DNA from: Actinomadura livida
GTDB lineage: Bacteria > Actinomycetota > Actinomycetes > Streptosporangiales > Streptosporangiaceae
NCBI RefSeq assembly: GCF_014648675.1
Contig: NZ_BMRO01000002.1
Coordinates: 185,810 to 249,809, forward strand
Direction of reading: 5' to 3'
DNA: 64,000 nt
The position numbers were made by a program, and so were the translations under genes. This document shows positions 35,656-44,350 of the stretch, in pieces (the stretch's first letter is position 1; the number at the start of each line of letters is the position of its first letter). The notes beneath the pieces are model-generated. The model did no database searches. It was not told the DNA's origin and saw only the letters and a program-made list of their open reading frames with translations.

Positions 35656-36647
35656 CGCGACACCTCCTGGAGAGTTCGCCGCCAGTCGCGCAGGAAGCGC
35701 GGCAGGCCGTACCGTTCGACGGCGTAGGCCCGCGCCTCCTTGCCCATCTGGCGGGCCCGCGCCGGGTCGGCGGCCAGGGCCCGCGCCGCGCCGGCCAGCG
35801 TGCCGACGCGCGTGGACAGCACCCCGGCCTCCGGCGGAACCGCCTCGACCGCCTCGGTGGTGGCGAGCGCCACCACCGGCAGGCCGAGCATCATGGCCTC
35901 GATCAGCGCGAGGCCCAGGGAGGTCCACCGGTAGGGGTGGACGTAGACGCGGCGGCGGGCGAGCAGCTCGTGCATCCTCGCCTGCGGCAGGTCCTCGAAG
36001 GTCCAGAGCGCTTCGGGGGCGATCCCGAGGCGCTCGGGGACGCCCCGCACGTTCATGCCGAACAGGTCCAGGGGGACGGCGGCCGCGAGTTCGGCGAGCA
36101 GGTCGGTCCCGGCGACGCGGCCGCGGCGCAGCGGGTCGTTGATGACCACCCCGGCGCGGGGCAGGTCGGCGGTGTACCGGTGGCCGGGATCGACGACGCC
36201 GTGCTCGATGACCCTGACCGGGGCCCGCCCGCAGTTCCAGAACAGCCGGTTGAAGTGGGTGACGTGGACGACGGGGATGTCGGAGCGGTCGTGCAGGAAG
36301 TGGCGGCTGTCGGGGACGACCTCCTCGGGCATGCCGATGTCGGAGGGCGTGCGGCGGGGGGTGTCGTGCTCGACGTAGACGGCGGGCACGTCGCGTCCGG
36401 GGCGGCGCCCGAGCCACTCCTCGGCGAGCCGCAGCTCGCGGGGGCGCTGCAGGACGACGACGTCGACGTCCTCATGCCGGAGCCGCTCCGGCGCGACCTC
36501 GACCGCGCGGTCGGGCCAGTGGAACGTGTCGGGCCGCCCCTTCCCGTCGGCGTCCCGGCCGGGGGTGACGGGGACGAGCGTGGTCTGCGGCCCGTGGACG
36601 AACGACGTCGCCCACGAGCCGTGCACGTGCCACATCAGCACTCTCAC
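35652..36647 (-). CDS. GT4-like glycosyltransferase
   Basis: A 331-residue glycosyltransferase. The C-terminal half has HPYRWTSLGLALIEAMMLGL and PVVALATTEAVEAVPPEAG, the GT4 donor-binding region. The N-terminal half (LMWHVHGSWATSFVHGPQTT) is a short variant. Start is GTG at 36647, overlapping the GT9 stop (GTGA). Donor and acceptor unknown. Confidence 0.82.
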   Translation of the reverse strand: MRVLMWHVHGSWATSFVHGPQTTLVPVTPGRDADGKGRPDTFHWPDRAVEVAPERLRHEDVDVVVLQRPRELRLAEEWLGRRPGRDVPAVYVEHDTPRRTPSDIGMPEEVVPDSRHFLHDRSDIPVVHVTHFNRLFWNCGRAPVRVIEHGVVDPGHRYTADLPRAGVVINDPLRRGRVAGTDLLAELAAAVPLDLFGMNVRGVPERLGIAPEALWTFEDLPQARMHELLARRRVYVHPYRWTSLGLALIEAMMLGLPVVALATTEAVEAVPPEAGVLSTRVGTLAGAARALAADPARARQMGKEARAYAVERYGLPRFLRDWRRTLQEVSR

Positions 36648-37654
36648 CGGGCGGGCACCTCCTCGACCGAGGCCACGATCTCCACGGCCGCCGCGACCTC
36701 GTCGGCGCGGACCGACGCCAGGCAGGGGTGCCCGTCGACCGGGCACTCGCGGGCGCGGCTGTCCTTGCAGGGCGCCATCTGGTCGCCGAGCAGCGCCATC
36801 GGGACGCCGAACGGCGCCCACCGGGCCGCGGGCACGGTCGGCGCGAACAGCGACACGACCGGCGTCCCGACGGCCGCCGCCAGGTGCGCGGGGCCGGTGT
36901 TGCCGGCGATCGCGGCGCACGCCCCCCGCAGCACCGACGCCAGCTCCGCCAGCGACGTCCGGCCGCCGAGGTCGAGGCCGTCCTCGCCGGCGACGAGGGC
37001 GGTCAGCTCCTTCTCGTCCCCGTGGCCGGTGACGACGACGCGGCGGCCCGCCGCGCGCAGCAGCCGGACGGCCTCGGCGCAGCGCTCCGGCGGCCAGGCC
37101 CGCGCGGGGACCGACGTGCCCGGGTGCACGACGACGTACCCGGGGCCGCCGGTGAGGTGGTCGGTGTCGGGCAGCGGCTCCCGGACCCGAAGCCGGGTGT
37201 CGTCCGGGGCGGGGAACCCGGCGTCCTCCGCCAGCGCGAGCATCCGCAGCGGCTCGGGCATGTCCTCGCCGGGGCGGTGCCGCAGGTCCAGCAGCGAACC
37301 GGGGTAGTCCTCGCTGATGCCGCCGATCCACGGCGTCCCGGCGAGGCGCAGCAGCAGCGCCAGCGGCAGCGGCGACTGGTGGAACGAGGTCAGGATCAGC
37401 GCCCGGTCGAACCCGCGGAGCCTGCGGACGATCCCGTCGATGTCGGACCGCTCGACCGGCACCCGGTCCGGGTCGATCCAGGGCGCGCACCACTCGATCA
37501 CGCGGTCGACGCCGGGCAGCAGGTCGGCGGCCGCGCGCCCGCGCGGGCCGCACAGCAGCACGACCTCGCCGGCGCGCGCGGCGACCGCCCGCACGGCCGG
37601 GCCGGCGAGCAGGACGTCGCCGATGTTGTCCTGGCGGGCGACGAGGACCCTCAT
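36644..37654 (-). CDS. GT9 heptosyltransferase-like glycosyltransferase (second copy)
   Basis: A 336-residue GT9 enzyme, clearly separate from the copy at 30827. Motifs: VLVARQDNIGDVLLAGPAV at the start, VVVHPGTSVPARAWPPERCA, AGNTGPAHLAAAVGTPVVSL, and a Cys-containing end (CKDSRARECPVDGHPCLASV). Two GT9 enzymes suggest at least two heptose transfers. ATG at 37654 overlaps the stop of the fusion gene. Confidence 0.88.
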   Translation of the reverse strand: MRVLVARQDNIGDVLLAGPAVRAVAARAGEVVLLCGPRGRAAADLLPGVDRVIEWCAPWIDPDRVPVERSDIDGIVRRLRGFDRALILTSFHQSPLPLALLLRLAGTPWIGGISEDYPGSLLDLRHRPGEDMPEPLRMLALAEDAGFPAPDDTRLRVREPLPDTDHLTGGPGYVVVHPGTSVPARAWPPERCAEAVRLLRAAGRRVVVTGHGDEKELTALVAGEDGLDLGGRTSLAELASVLRGACAAIAGNTGPAHLAAAVGTPVVSLFAPTVPAARWAPFGVPMALLGDQMAPCKDSRARECPVDGHPCLASVRADEVAAAVEIVASVEEVPAR

Positions 37655-39198
37655 CGGCGCCGCCTTCCGCCGAGGACCAGATCGACGGCCGCCCGCAGCG
37701 TCGGCGCCGTCTCGGCCGCGCCCGCGACCTCTTCCGGGCGGGTGCGTCCGGTCGGCACGAGGATGCCGCGCGCGCCCGCCGCCGCGGCGGCCTCGACGTC
37801 GCGGCCGATGTCGCCGATGACGGCGCAGTCGGACGGCAGCGCCCCGAGGCGCCGCGCCGCGCGCTCGATCATCCCGGGCCGCGGCTTGCGGCAGTCGCAG
37901 CCGTCGCCGCCGTCGTGCGGGCAGAACTCCCACACGTCGAAGCGGCCGAGGAGCCGCTCGACCCGCGCGTTGACGCGCCGGACGTCCCCGGCGGTGAGGC
38001 GCCCCTTCGCCACGCCCGACTGGTTGGACACGACGCCGATCCGCACCCCGTGCCGCCGCAGCCGGTCCAGGGCGCGGCGCGCTCCCGGCATCGGCTCCAC
38101 CAGCTCCGGGTCCCCGTTGTAGGGGACGTCGCGGATGAGCGTGTCGTCGCGGTCGAACAGCACGACCCGCGGGCCGCCCCAGGGCCGCGCCCCGCGGTGG
38201 ACGACCAGCCCGCGCGCCCGGTGCCACACCGCCGCGGGCGGGATGGCGGCGCTGGTCACCAGCATCTTCACGACCTCCGCGGGCGTCCGCGGCCCCGGCC
38301 GGATCCGCCGGTGCGCGAACCCGGCGGTCAGCGCGCACCACACGCCCGCGGCGGCCACCCCGGCCGCCGCGCCGCGGCCGCCGCGCAGCGCCGCGGGCGC
38401 GCCCGCGGCGGCGAGGGCGGCCGCGGTGGTGAGCAGGTGGCGGCGGAGCAGGCCGCGGCCCTCGCCGGCGCGCTCGCGCCACGAGGAGCCGTGCACACGC
38501 CACATGAGGACGTCGTCGGCGTTGCCCGCCTGCGCGCGCACCGACGCCCAGAAGCCGGCGGGCCGGACCGGGTGCGTCACCCTCCGCTCGCCGAGGACGA
38601 GCCCGTGCCCGGCGTCCATCACGCGCAGCGCCAGGTCCGCGTCCTCCCGGTAGGCGCGGCGGAAGCGCTCGTCGAAGCCGCCGGCCTCGGCGAGGACGTC
38701 CCGGCGGTAGGCCATGTCGGCGGTGATCCACTCCGCGCCGGCGAGCGCCGCGGTGCCGCGCTCCCAGTCGGTCGGGGCCCGGCCCTCCGGAAGGGGGACC
38801 GTGACGCGGCCCTGGGAACCGCCCACCTGGGGCGCCAGGTCCGCGAGGTCGGCGGCCAGCCCGGCCGCCCACCCCGGCTCGGGAACGACGTCGTCGTCCA
38901 GGAAAGCGACCCATTCGGTCGCGGCCGCGCGCCAGCCCGCGTTCCGGGCGGCGGCGGGCCCGCGGCCACCGGAGCGGAGCACCCGGATCTCCGGCCCGTC
39001 CGGCGGCATGTCCGGAGGCAGGGGAAGGGGCGCGCCGGGCGCGGGCCGGTCGTCCACGACGATGATCTCGTGAATCGAGTGCCGTGCTCGTCCCGGATCA
39101 CCGGTGAGGCCGGCGAGCAGGGCGCGCAGCGTGCCGCGCAGGCTCTCCCGGCCGATCGTCGGGATGACGACGGTGTGGCTTGCCACCGGGCGGCTCAT
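37651..39198 (-). CDS. GT2 glycosyltransferase fused to GmhB-type HAD phosphatase
   Basis: A 515-residue fusion. Residues 1-215 are a GT2 domain (TVVIPTIGRESLRGTLRALL; acidic FLDDDVVPEPGW; YREDADLALRVMD). Residues about 225-310 are hydrophobic (AAALAAAGAPAALRGG..., VWCALTAGF). From about 343 a HAD-IIIA phosphatase begins (VVLFDRDDTLI, VVSNQSGVAKG) with the zinc motif CPHDGGDGCDC characteristic of D,D-heptose 1,7-bisphosphate 7-phosphatase (GmhB). The fusion supplies the missing phosphatase of the ADP-heptose pathway. ATG at 39198 overlaps the carbamoyltransferase stop. Confidence 0.9.
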   Translation of the reverse strand: MSRPVASHTVVIPTIGRESLRGTLRALLAGLTGDPGRARHSIHEIIVVDDRPAPGAPLPLPPDMPPDGPEIRVLRSGGRGPAAARNAGWRAAATEWVAFLDDDVVPEPGWAAGLAADLADLAPQVGGSQGRVTVPLPEGRAPTDWERGTAALAGAEWITADMAYRRDVLAEAGGFDERFRRAYREDADLALRVMDAGHGLVLGERRVTHPVRPAGFWASVRAQAGNADDVLMWRVHGSSWRERAGEGRGLLRRHLLTTAAALAAAGAPAALRGGRGAAAGVAAAGVWCALTAGFAHRRIRPGPRTPAEVVKMLVTSAAIPPAAVWHRARGLVVHRGARPWGGPRVVLFDRDDTLIRDVPYNGDPELVEPMPGARRALDRLRRHGVRIGVVSNQSGVAKGRLTAGDVRRVNARVERLLGRFDVWEFCPHDGGDGCDCRKPRPGMIERAARRLGALPSDCAVIGDIGRDVEAAAAAGARGILVPTGRTRPEEVAGAAETAPTLRAAVDLVLGGRRRR

Positions 39199-40835
39199 CG
39201 GGCGTGCACCTCCCGGCGGCGGACCACGTACGGGCCGATGGCCAGCACGTCCACCGGGGCGGAGCCGAAGCACTCCAGCGCGTCCCGCGGGTCGTCGACC
39301 ATCGGGCGCCCGGCGGTGTTCAGGCTGGTGTTGACCAGGACGGGCAGGCCCGTCCGGCGGCGGAACTCCTCCAGCAGCCGCGCGACGAGGGGCTCGTCCC
39401 CGGCGTCGACCGTCTGGATCCGGGCGGTGCCGTCCACGTGGACGACCGCGGGGATGCGCTCGCGCCACCCGGGCCGCACCCGGTGGACGAACAGCATGTA
39501 CGGGCTCGGCAGCGGCCCGTCGAAGACCTCCGCCGCGCGGTCGAGCGCGACCATCGGCGCGATCGGGCGGAACTGCTCGCGGCCCTTCACGTCGTTGAGC
39601 CGCTCCAGGTTGGCCTCGTGGCCGGGGTGGGCGAGCAGGGACCGGTGCCCGAGCGCGCGCGGCCCGAACTCGGACCGCCCTTGGAACCACGCCACGATCT
39701 CGTTGCGCGCAAGGGCGTCGGCGACCGCGGCGGCCAGGTCGCCGGGCCGCTCGTACGGGATCTTGGCGGTGTCCAGGCACGCCGCGATCTCCCGGTCGTC
39801 CCACCGGCGGCCCAGGGCGGCGCCAAGCATGGCCGACGGCGGATCGCCGCCCGCCCGCGCGACGTGCAGCGCGGCGCCGAGCGCAGTGCCGGCGTCGCCC
39901 GCGGCGGGCTGGACCCAGATGTCGTCGTACGGCCCGGTCTCGGCGAGCCGCGAGTTCGCGACGCAGTTGAGGGCGACGCCGCCGGCGAGCATCAGCCGCC
40001 GGGAGCCGGTGCGGCCGTGCAGCCAGGCCGCCAGGTCCAGCAGCACCTCTTCGAGGCGGGCCTGGACGCTCGCTGCGAGGTCGGCGTGGTCGCGGGTCCA
40101 CTCGCCGTCCGCGGGGCGGGCCTTCGCCAGCGCGCCCCAGTCGATGTCCGCGACGGCGAAACCGCCGTCCCCGGTGGCGCGGACGTGTTCGCGCAGCTCG
40201 TTCAGGAAGCGCGGCTCGCCGTAGGAGGCCAGGGCCATGACCTTGTACTCGTCGCTGGAGCGCAGGAAGCCGAGGTGCTCGGTGAGGTCCTCGTACATCA
40301 GGCCGAGGGAGTGCGGGAGGCGTTGGGCGTGCAGCGTGGTCAGGACTCCGCCCTCGTACGTCCCGGCGAGGTGCGAGTGCGACTCGCCGCGCCCGTCCAG
40401 GACCAGGACGTCGCCGTCGCCGGGCCCCGGAGCCGCGAGCCCGGCGGACGCGGCGTGCGCCACGTGGTGCGGCACGTACCGCACGATGCCCGGGTCGAGC
40501 CCCGGCAGCGCTGTCGACAGGAAGTTCGGCGCCCGCCGCGCGTACAGCGTCCGCAGCCGCTCCCACTGGACGTCGTGCCCCGCCAGTCCCGGCTCGACCA
40601 GGGCGGGGTCGTAGGAGTAGGCGACGGCGTCGAGGTCGCCCGGCTCCAGCCCGGCCTCGTCCAGGCACCACCGGGCGGCCTTCTCCGGCAGTTCCCAGCC
40701 GGCGAAGGGCACCGGCCGCTTGCCGTGCTTGCGGCGGCTGAAGCGCTCCTCCTCCGCCGCGGCGACGACGGCGCCGTCCACGACCAGCGCGGCGGCCGGA
40801 TCATGAAATATCGCATTAATTCCGAGCACACGCAT
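39195..40835 (-). CDS. O-carbamoyltransferase (NodU/CmcH/TobZ family)
   Basis: A 546-residue enzyme that transfers a carbamoyl group from carbamoyl phosphate via carbamoyl-AMP. Motifs: LGINAIFHDPAAALVVDG, AAAEEERFSRRKHGKRPVP, VPHHVAHAASAG, MLAGGVALNCVANSRL and GRSEFGPRALGHRSLLA. The first codons are unusually AT-rich for the region (CATATGCGTGTG... AATTAATGCGATATT), and the ribosome site (GGGG) is weak. The ATG at 40835 gives the standard N-terminus. It is the first gene of the minus-strand glycan operon, so carbamoylation of a sugar residue is expected. Confidence 0.93.
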   Translation of the reverse strand: MRVLGINAIFHDPAAALVVDGAVVAAAEEERFSRRKHGKRPVPFAGWELPEKAARWCLDEAGLEPGDLDAVAYSYDPALVEPGLAGHDVQWERLRTLYARRAPNFLSTALPGLDPGIVRYVPHHVAHAASAGLAAPGPGDGDVLVLDGRGESHSHLAGTYEGGVLTTLHAQRLPHSLGLMYEDLTEHLGFLRSSDEYKVMALASYGEPRFLNELREHVRATGDGGFAVADIDWGALAKARPADGEWTRDHADLAASVQARLEEVLLDLAAWLHGRTGSRRLMLAGGVALNCVANSRLAETGPYDDIWVQPAAGDAGTALGAALHVARAGGDPPSAMLGAALGRRWDDREIAACLDTAKIPYERPGDLAAAVADALARNEIVAWFQGRSEFGPRALGHRSLLAHPGHEANLERLNDVKGREQFRPIAPMVALDRAAEVFDGPLPSPYMLFVHRVRPGWRERIPAVVHVDGTARIQTVDAGDEPLVARLLEEFRRRTGLPVLVNTSLNTAGRPMVDDPRDALECFGSAPVDVLAIGPYVVRRREVHAR

Positions 40836-40937
40836 ATGAGCCCCGTTTCGGCGCAGCATTCGGTGAGCCGCCGATGACGTCGTCGTGGTCACCGGCTCTT
40901 GGCGGGTGGAGCGAGAGCGAATCCCCTATAGGTGATT

Positions 40938-40950
40938 TCGGCATTGCCGA
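40938..40950. promoter_or_regulatory. Palindrome in the divergent glycan promoter region
   Basis: TCGGCA-T-TGCCGA is a 13-bp perfect palindrome in the 190-bp spacer between the carbamoyltransferase and the GT2 genes, followed by CAGTG/CACTG arms (40954-40971). The spacer is less GC-rich than its surroundings. It is the only plausible control region for both operons. Regulator unknown. Confidence 0.3.
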
Positions 40951-41025
40951 TAACAGTGGCGCTAAACACTGGAGTCCGAAAAAGAGGATGTAAGCGATCT
41001 GCCAGGTAGAACGCGGGTTGCCGAC

Positions 41026-41946
41026 ATGGAGCCGAAAACTGCGGGTATTCGGCGACTTATGCGCTGCACCGTCGTCGTCATCACGCGAGATCGCCGGCAA
41101 TCGCTGCTGGCCTCTCTTGCGCGGACCCGTAAGATCGCGGAGCGGCCGCCGGTCATTGTGGTGGACAACGCCTCACGGGACGGCGCCCCCGACGCCGTCG
41201 CGGCGCAATTTCCCGAGGTCGAACTGATTCGATCTTCGCGCAACCTGGGCGCGGTCGCCCGGAACCTCGCGGTCGACCACGTCCGCACCCCGTACGTGGC
41301 GTTCTGGGACGACGACACCTGGTGGGAGCCGGACGCCCCGTCCCGCGCCGCGGACCTGCTCGACGCCCATCCGCGGCTCGCGGTCGTCACCGGGCGGATC
41401 CTGGTCGAGCCCGGCGGGCGCGAGGACCCGATCGTGCCGGAGCTGCGGCACTCGCCGGTCCCCGGGCCGCCGTGGCTGCCCGGCCCCGCGCTCGGCTCCT
41501 TCCTCGCCGGGGCGTCCATGGTCCGGGCCGAGGCGTTCCGCGCGGCGGGCGGGTTCTCCGCCAGGCTGTGGCTGGGCGGTGAGGAGGAGCTGCTGAGCGC
41601 CGACCTGATGGCGCTCGGCTGGCAGCTGTGCTTCGCCGAGGACGTCGTCGTGCACCACGAGCCGTCCCCGCTGCGCGAACCGCACCTGCGGCGCCGCCAC
41701 GGCATCCGCAACACGCTGTGGTTCACCTGGCTGCGCCGCCCGCTGCCCGCCGCCGCGCGGCGCACGGCCGGGCTGCTGCGCACCCTGCCGCGCGACCGCG
41801 TCACGGCCGCCGCGCTCGCCGAGGCCGCCGCGGGGCTGGCCTGGGTGGCGCGCGAACGCCGCACGCTGCCGCCGGACGTCGAAGACCGGCTCCGGCGCCT
41901 GGAGGAGTCCCAGCGGGAGTCCAAGGCCCGGCGCTACGTGAGCTAG
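41026..41946 (+). CDS. GT2 glycosyltransferase
   Basis: A 306-residue GT-A enzyme. VVVITRDRRQSLLASLA, IVVDNASRDGAPD and the metal-binding FWDDDTWWEPDAP are typical of GT2, as is the late GGEEELLSADLMALGW. Start could be ATG 41026 or ATG 41059; neither has a strong ribosome site. It diverges from the carbamoyltransferase and is followed after 12 bases by a paralogue. Likely extends the same glycan. Confidence 0.85.
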   Translation: MEPKTAGIRRLMRCTVVVITRDRRQSLLASLARTRKIAERPPVIVVDNASRDGAPDAVAAQFPEVELIRSSRNLGAVARNLAVDHVRTPYVAFWDDDTWWEPDAPSRAADLLDAHPRLAVVTGRILVEPGGREDPIVPELRHSPVPGPPWLPGPALGSFLAGASMVRAEAFRAAGGFSARLWLGGEEELLSADLMALGWQLCFAEDVVVHHEPSPLREPHLRRRHGIRNTLWFTWLRRPLPAAARRTAGLLRTLPRDRVTAAALAEAAAGLAWVARERRTLPPDVEDRLRRLEESQRESKARRYVS

Positions 41947-41958
41947 GGGGAGCCGCCC

Positions 41959-42786
41959 GTGCCCGATGTCACCGTCCTCGTCGCGACCCGCGACCGCGCC
42001 CCGGAACTGCGCCGCAGCCTCGCGCGGCACACCGCCCCGGTGATCGTGGCCGACAACGCCTCCTCCGACGGGACCGCCGCCGTCGCCGAGGCCGCCGGCG
42101 CCGCGGTACTGCGGCTGCCGCGCAACCTGGGCGCCGCCGCCCGCACCGTCGCGGCCCGGCACGCCGCGACACGCTACGTCGCGTTCGCCGACGACGACTC
42201 CTGGTGGGCCCCCGGCGCCCTGGACCGCGCCGCGGAGATCCTCGACGCCCACCCGCGGACGGCGCTGCTCGCCGCCCGCGTGCTCGTCGGCGCGGACGAG
42301 CGGCTCGAACCGGTCTCGGCGGAGATGGCCCGCGCCCCGCTCGGCCGGCCGGACGGCCTGCCCGGCCCGGCCGTCCTCGGCTTCCTCGCCTGCTCGGTGG
42401 TCGTCCGGCGCGACGCGTTCCTCGACGCGGGCGGCTTCTCGGAAGTCCTGCACTTCGCCGGGGAGGAGGAGCTCCTCGCCCTCGACCTGGCCGCCGCCGG
42501 ATGGGGGCTCGCCTACATGCCCGAGCTCGTCGTCCACCACCACCCGTCCGCGGCGGGCCGCGACCCGGCCGCCCGGCGCCGCAGGGAGGCGCGCAACCGG
42601 CTGCTGACCGCGTGGCTGCGCCGCCCGCTGCCGGTGGTCGCGCGGGCCGCCGGGTCCGCGCTGGGCACCCGCGCCGGCCGCGCCGGCCTCGCGGACGCCG
42701 CCCGCGCCCTGCCGGCCGTGGCCTTCGCGCGCCGTCCCGTCCCGCCCGCGGTGGAGGCGGCGCGCGCCCGGCTCACCGGCTACTGA
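41959..42786 (+). CDS. GT2 glycosyltransferase (tandem paralogue)
   Basis: A 275-residue GT2 enzyme with the same layout as the preceding gene: TVLVATRDRAPELRRSLARH, IVADNASSDGTAAV, FADDDSWWAPGALDRA, FAGEEELLALDLAAAGW and a shared C-terminal NRLLTAWLRRPLPVVARAAG. Start is GTG at 41959 with AGGGGGA upstream. The pair has arisen by tandem duplication, then diverged in substrate-contact regions. Confidence 0.85.
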   Translation: MPDVTVLVATRDRAPELRRSLARHTAPVIVADNASSDGTAAVAEAAGAAVLRLPRNLGAAARTVAARHAATRYVAFADDDSWWAPGALDRAAEILDAHPRTALLAARVLVGADERLEPVSAEMARAPLGRPDGLPGPAVLGFLACSVVVRRDAFLDAGGFSEVLHFAGEEELLALDLAAAGWGLAYMPELVVHHHPSAAGRDPAARRRREARNRLLTAWLRRPLPVVARAAGSALGTRAGRAGLADAARALPAVAFARRPVPPAVEAARARLTGY

Positions 42787-42805
42787 CCCGCCGCACGGGC
42801 ACGGG

Positions 42806-43159
42806 TCAGCCGCGGGTCCGCCGGGCGATCACCACCAGGTCGACCGCGGCGATGACGGCGACCACCGCGCACATGGCCGCCGCGGTCCAGGCCCCGTCGC
42901 CCTCCGCCGTCAGCGCGAACACGATCGCGGCGCCGACCGCGAGCACCAGCGCGATCACCGACAGGACCGCCCGCAGCCGCAGCGGGCTGCGGGCGGTGAG
43001 CGGCTCGCTGCCGCTCGGCTGCCGGTGCCGGTAGCGGCCCCGCGAGCCGGGGCCGCGCCACTGCGGGTCGCGCCACTCGGGTGCCGTCCCGTCGTTCCGG
43101 TCGAGGCCGTCCCGGTCGGGGCGGTTCCGGTCGGGGTCGTTCCGGTCGGGTGGGGACAC
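42806..43159 (-). CDS. Small two-helix membrane protein (DUF6343-like)
   Basis: A 117-residue protein. The N-terminal 45 residues are a charged Asp/Arg/Asn-rich repeat (DRNDPDRNRPDRDGLDRND), then SEPLTARSPLRLRAVL leads into two membrane helices (VIALVLAVGAAIVFAL and AAAMCAVVAVIAAVDLVVI). The SEPLTARSPLRLR motif recalls the actinobacterial DUF6343 family. Start is GTG at 43159. Function unknown. Confidence 0.6.
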   Translation of the reverse strand: MSPPDRNDPDRNRPDRDGLDRNDGTAPEWRDPQWRGPGSRGRYRHRQPSGSEPLTARSPLRLRAVLSVIALVLAVGAAIVFALTAEGDGAWTAAAMCAVVAVIAAVDLVVIARRTRG

Positions 43160-43254
43160 GGGTCACCCCGCGAACGTCGCGGCGGCGCGCGGCATCATCT
43201 CGTCCATACGCTGCTCGTGCCCCGTCGTGCCCGGTCGATGCGCGTTCGCGGCGG

Positions 43255-44283
43255 TCAGCCCGCGCTGGAGGCCGCCCAGATGTTGACGCCCGCCTCGACG
43301 GCGTCCCGGTCGATCGCGGCCAGCTCGTCCGCGGTGAAGTCGAGCCGGTCCAGCGCCGCGAGGTTCTCCTCCAGCTGGGCGACGCTGCTCGCGCCGATCA
43401 GCGAGGAGGTGACCCGGCCGTCGCGCAGCGACCAGGCCAGGGCGAGCTGCGCGAGCGACTGGCCGCGCCCCTCGGCGATCTCGTTCAGCCTCCGGACGTG
43501 CCGGACGTTCTCCTCGGTGAGCAGGCTCGACGAGAACGACGTGCCCTTGCTCGCCCGCGAACCCTCGGGGACGCCGCCGAGGTACTTGCCGGTCAGCATC
43601 CCCTGCGCCAGCGGCGAGAACGCGATGCAGCCCACGCCCTCCCGCTCCAGCGTGTCGAGCAGCCCGCCCTCGATCCACCGGTTGAGCATCGAGTACGACG
43701 GCTGGTGGATCAGCAGCGGCGTGCCCATCTCCCGCAGGATCGCCGCCGCCTCCGCGGTGCGCTCGGGCGAATAGGAGGAGATCCCCGCGTACAGCGCCTT
43801 CCCGGACCGGACGGCGCTGTCCAGCGCGCCCATCGTCTCCTCAAGTGGCGTCTCCGGGTCGAAGCGGTGGCTGTAGAAGATGTCGACGTAGTCCAGGCCC
43901 ATCCGGCTCAGCGACTGGTCAAGGCTGGCCAGCAGGTACTTGCGCGACCCCCACTCACCGTACGGGCCCGGCCACATGTCGTATCCGGCCTTCGTCGAGA
44001 TGATCAGTTCGTCCCGGTACGGCCGGAGGTCCTCCCGCATGATCCGGCCGAAGTTGAGCTCCGCGGAGCCGTACGGCGGCCCGTAGTTGTTCGCCAGGTC
44101 GAAGTGCGTGACACCGAGGTCGAACGCGCGCCGGAGGATGGCCCGCTGCACCTCCAGCGGCCGGTCGTCGCCGAAGTTGTGCCACAGCCCGAGCGAGATC
44201 GCCGGGAGCCGCAGCCCGCTGCGCCCGCACCGCCGGTAGGGGATCCGCTCGTAGCGCTCACTGTCCGCAACATAGGTGGTCAT
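43255..44283 (-). CDS. Aldo/keto reductase (YghZ/Kv-beta type)
   Basis: A 342-residue AKR. The catalytic tetrad is visible as FDLANNYGPP (Asp, Tyr), ISTKAGYDMWPGPYGEWGSRK (Lys) and IFYSHRFDPETP (His). These sequences and the length are those of the L-glyceraldehyde 3-phosphate reductase branch. It reduces small aldehydes with NADPH. The ATG at 44283 is chosen since it gives the standard N-terminus MTTYVADSERYERIPYRR. Confidence 0.92.
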   Translation of the reverse strand: MTTYVADSERYERIPYRRCGRSGLRLPAISLGLWHNFGDDRPLEVQRAILRRAFDLGVTHFDLANNYGPPYGSAELNFGRIMREDLRPYRDELIISTKAGYDMWPGPYGEWGSRKYLLASLDQSLSRMGLDYVDIFYSHRFDPETPLEETMGALDSAVRSGKALYAGISSYSPERTAEAAAILREMGTPLLIHQPSYSMLNRWIEGGLLDTLEREGVGCIAFSPLAQGMLTGKYLGGVPEGSRASKGTSFSSSLLTEENVRHVRRLNEIAEGRGQSLAQLALAWSLRDGRVTSSLIGASSVAQLEENLAALDRLDFTADELAAIDRDAVEAGVNIWAASSAG

Positions 44284-44350
44284 GGCCCGGAGTATCCCAG
44301 TGGCGGCGCGGCACCGCATGCCGGGTCCGGGCAGGTGGGGGAGGGCGGCG

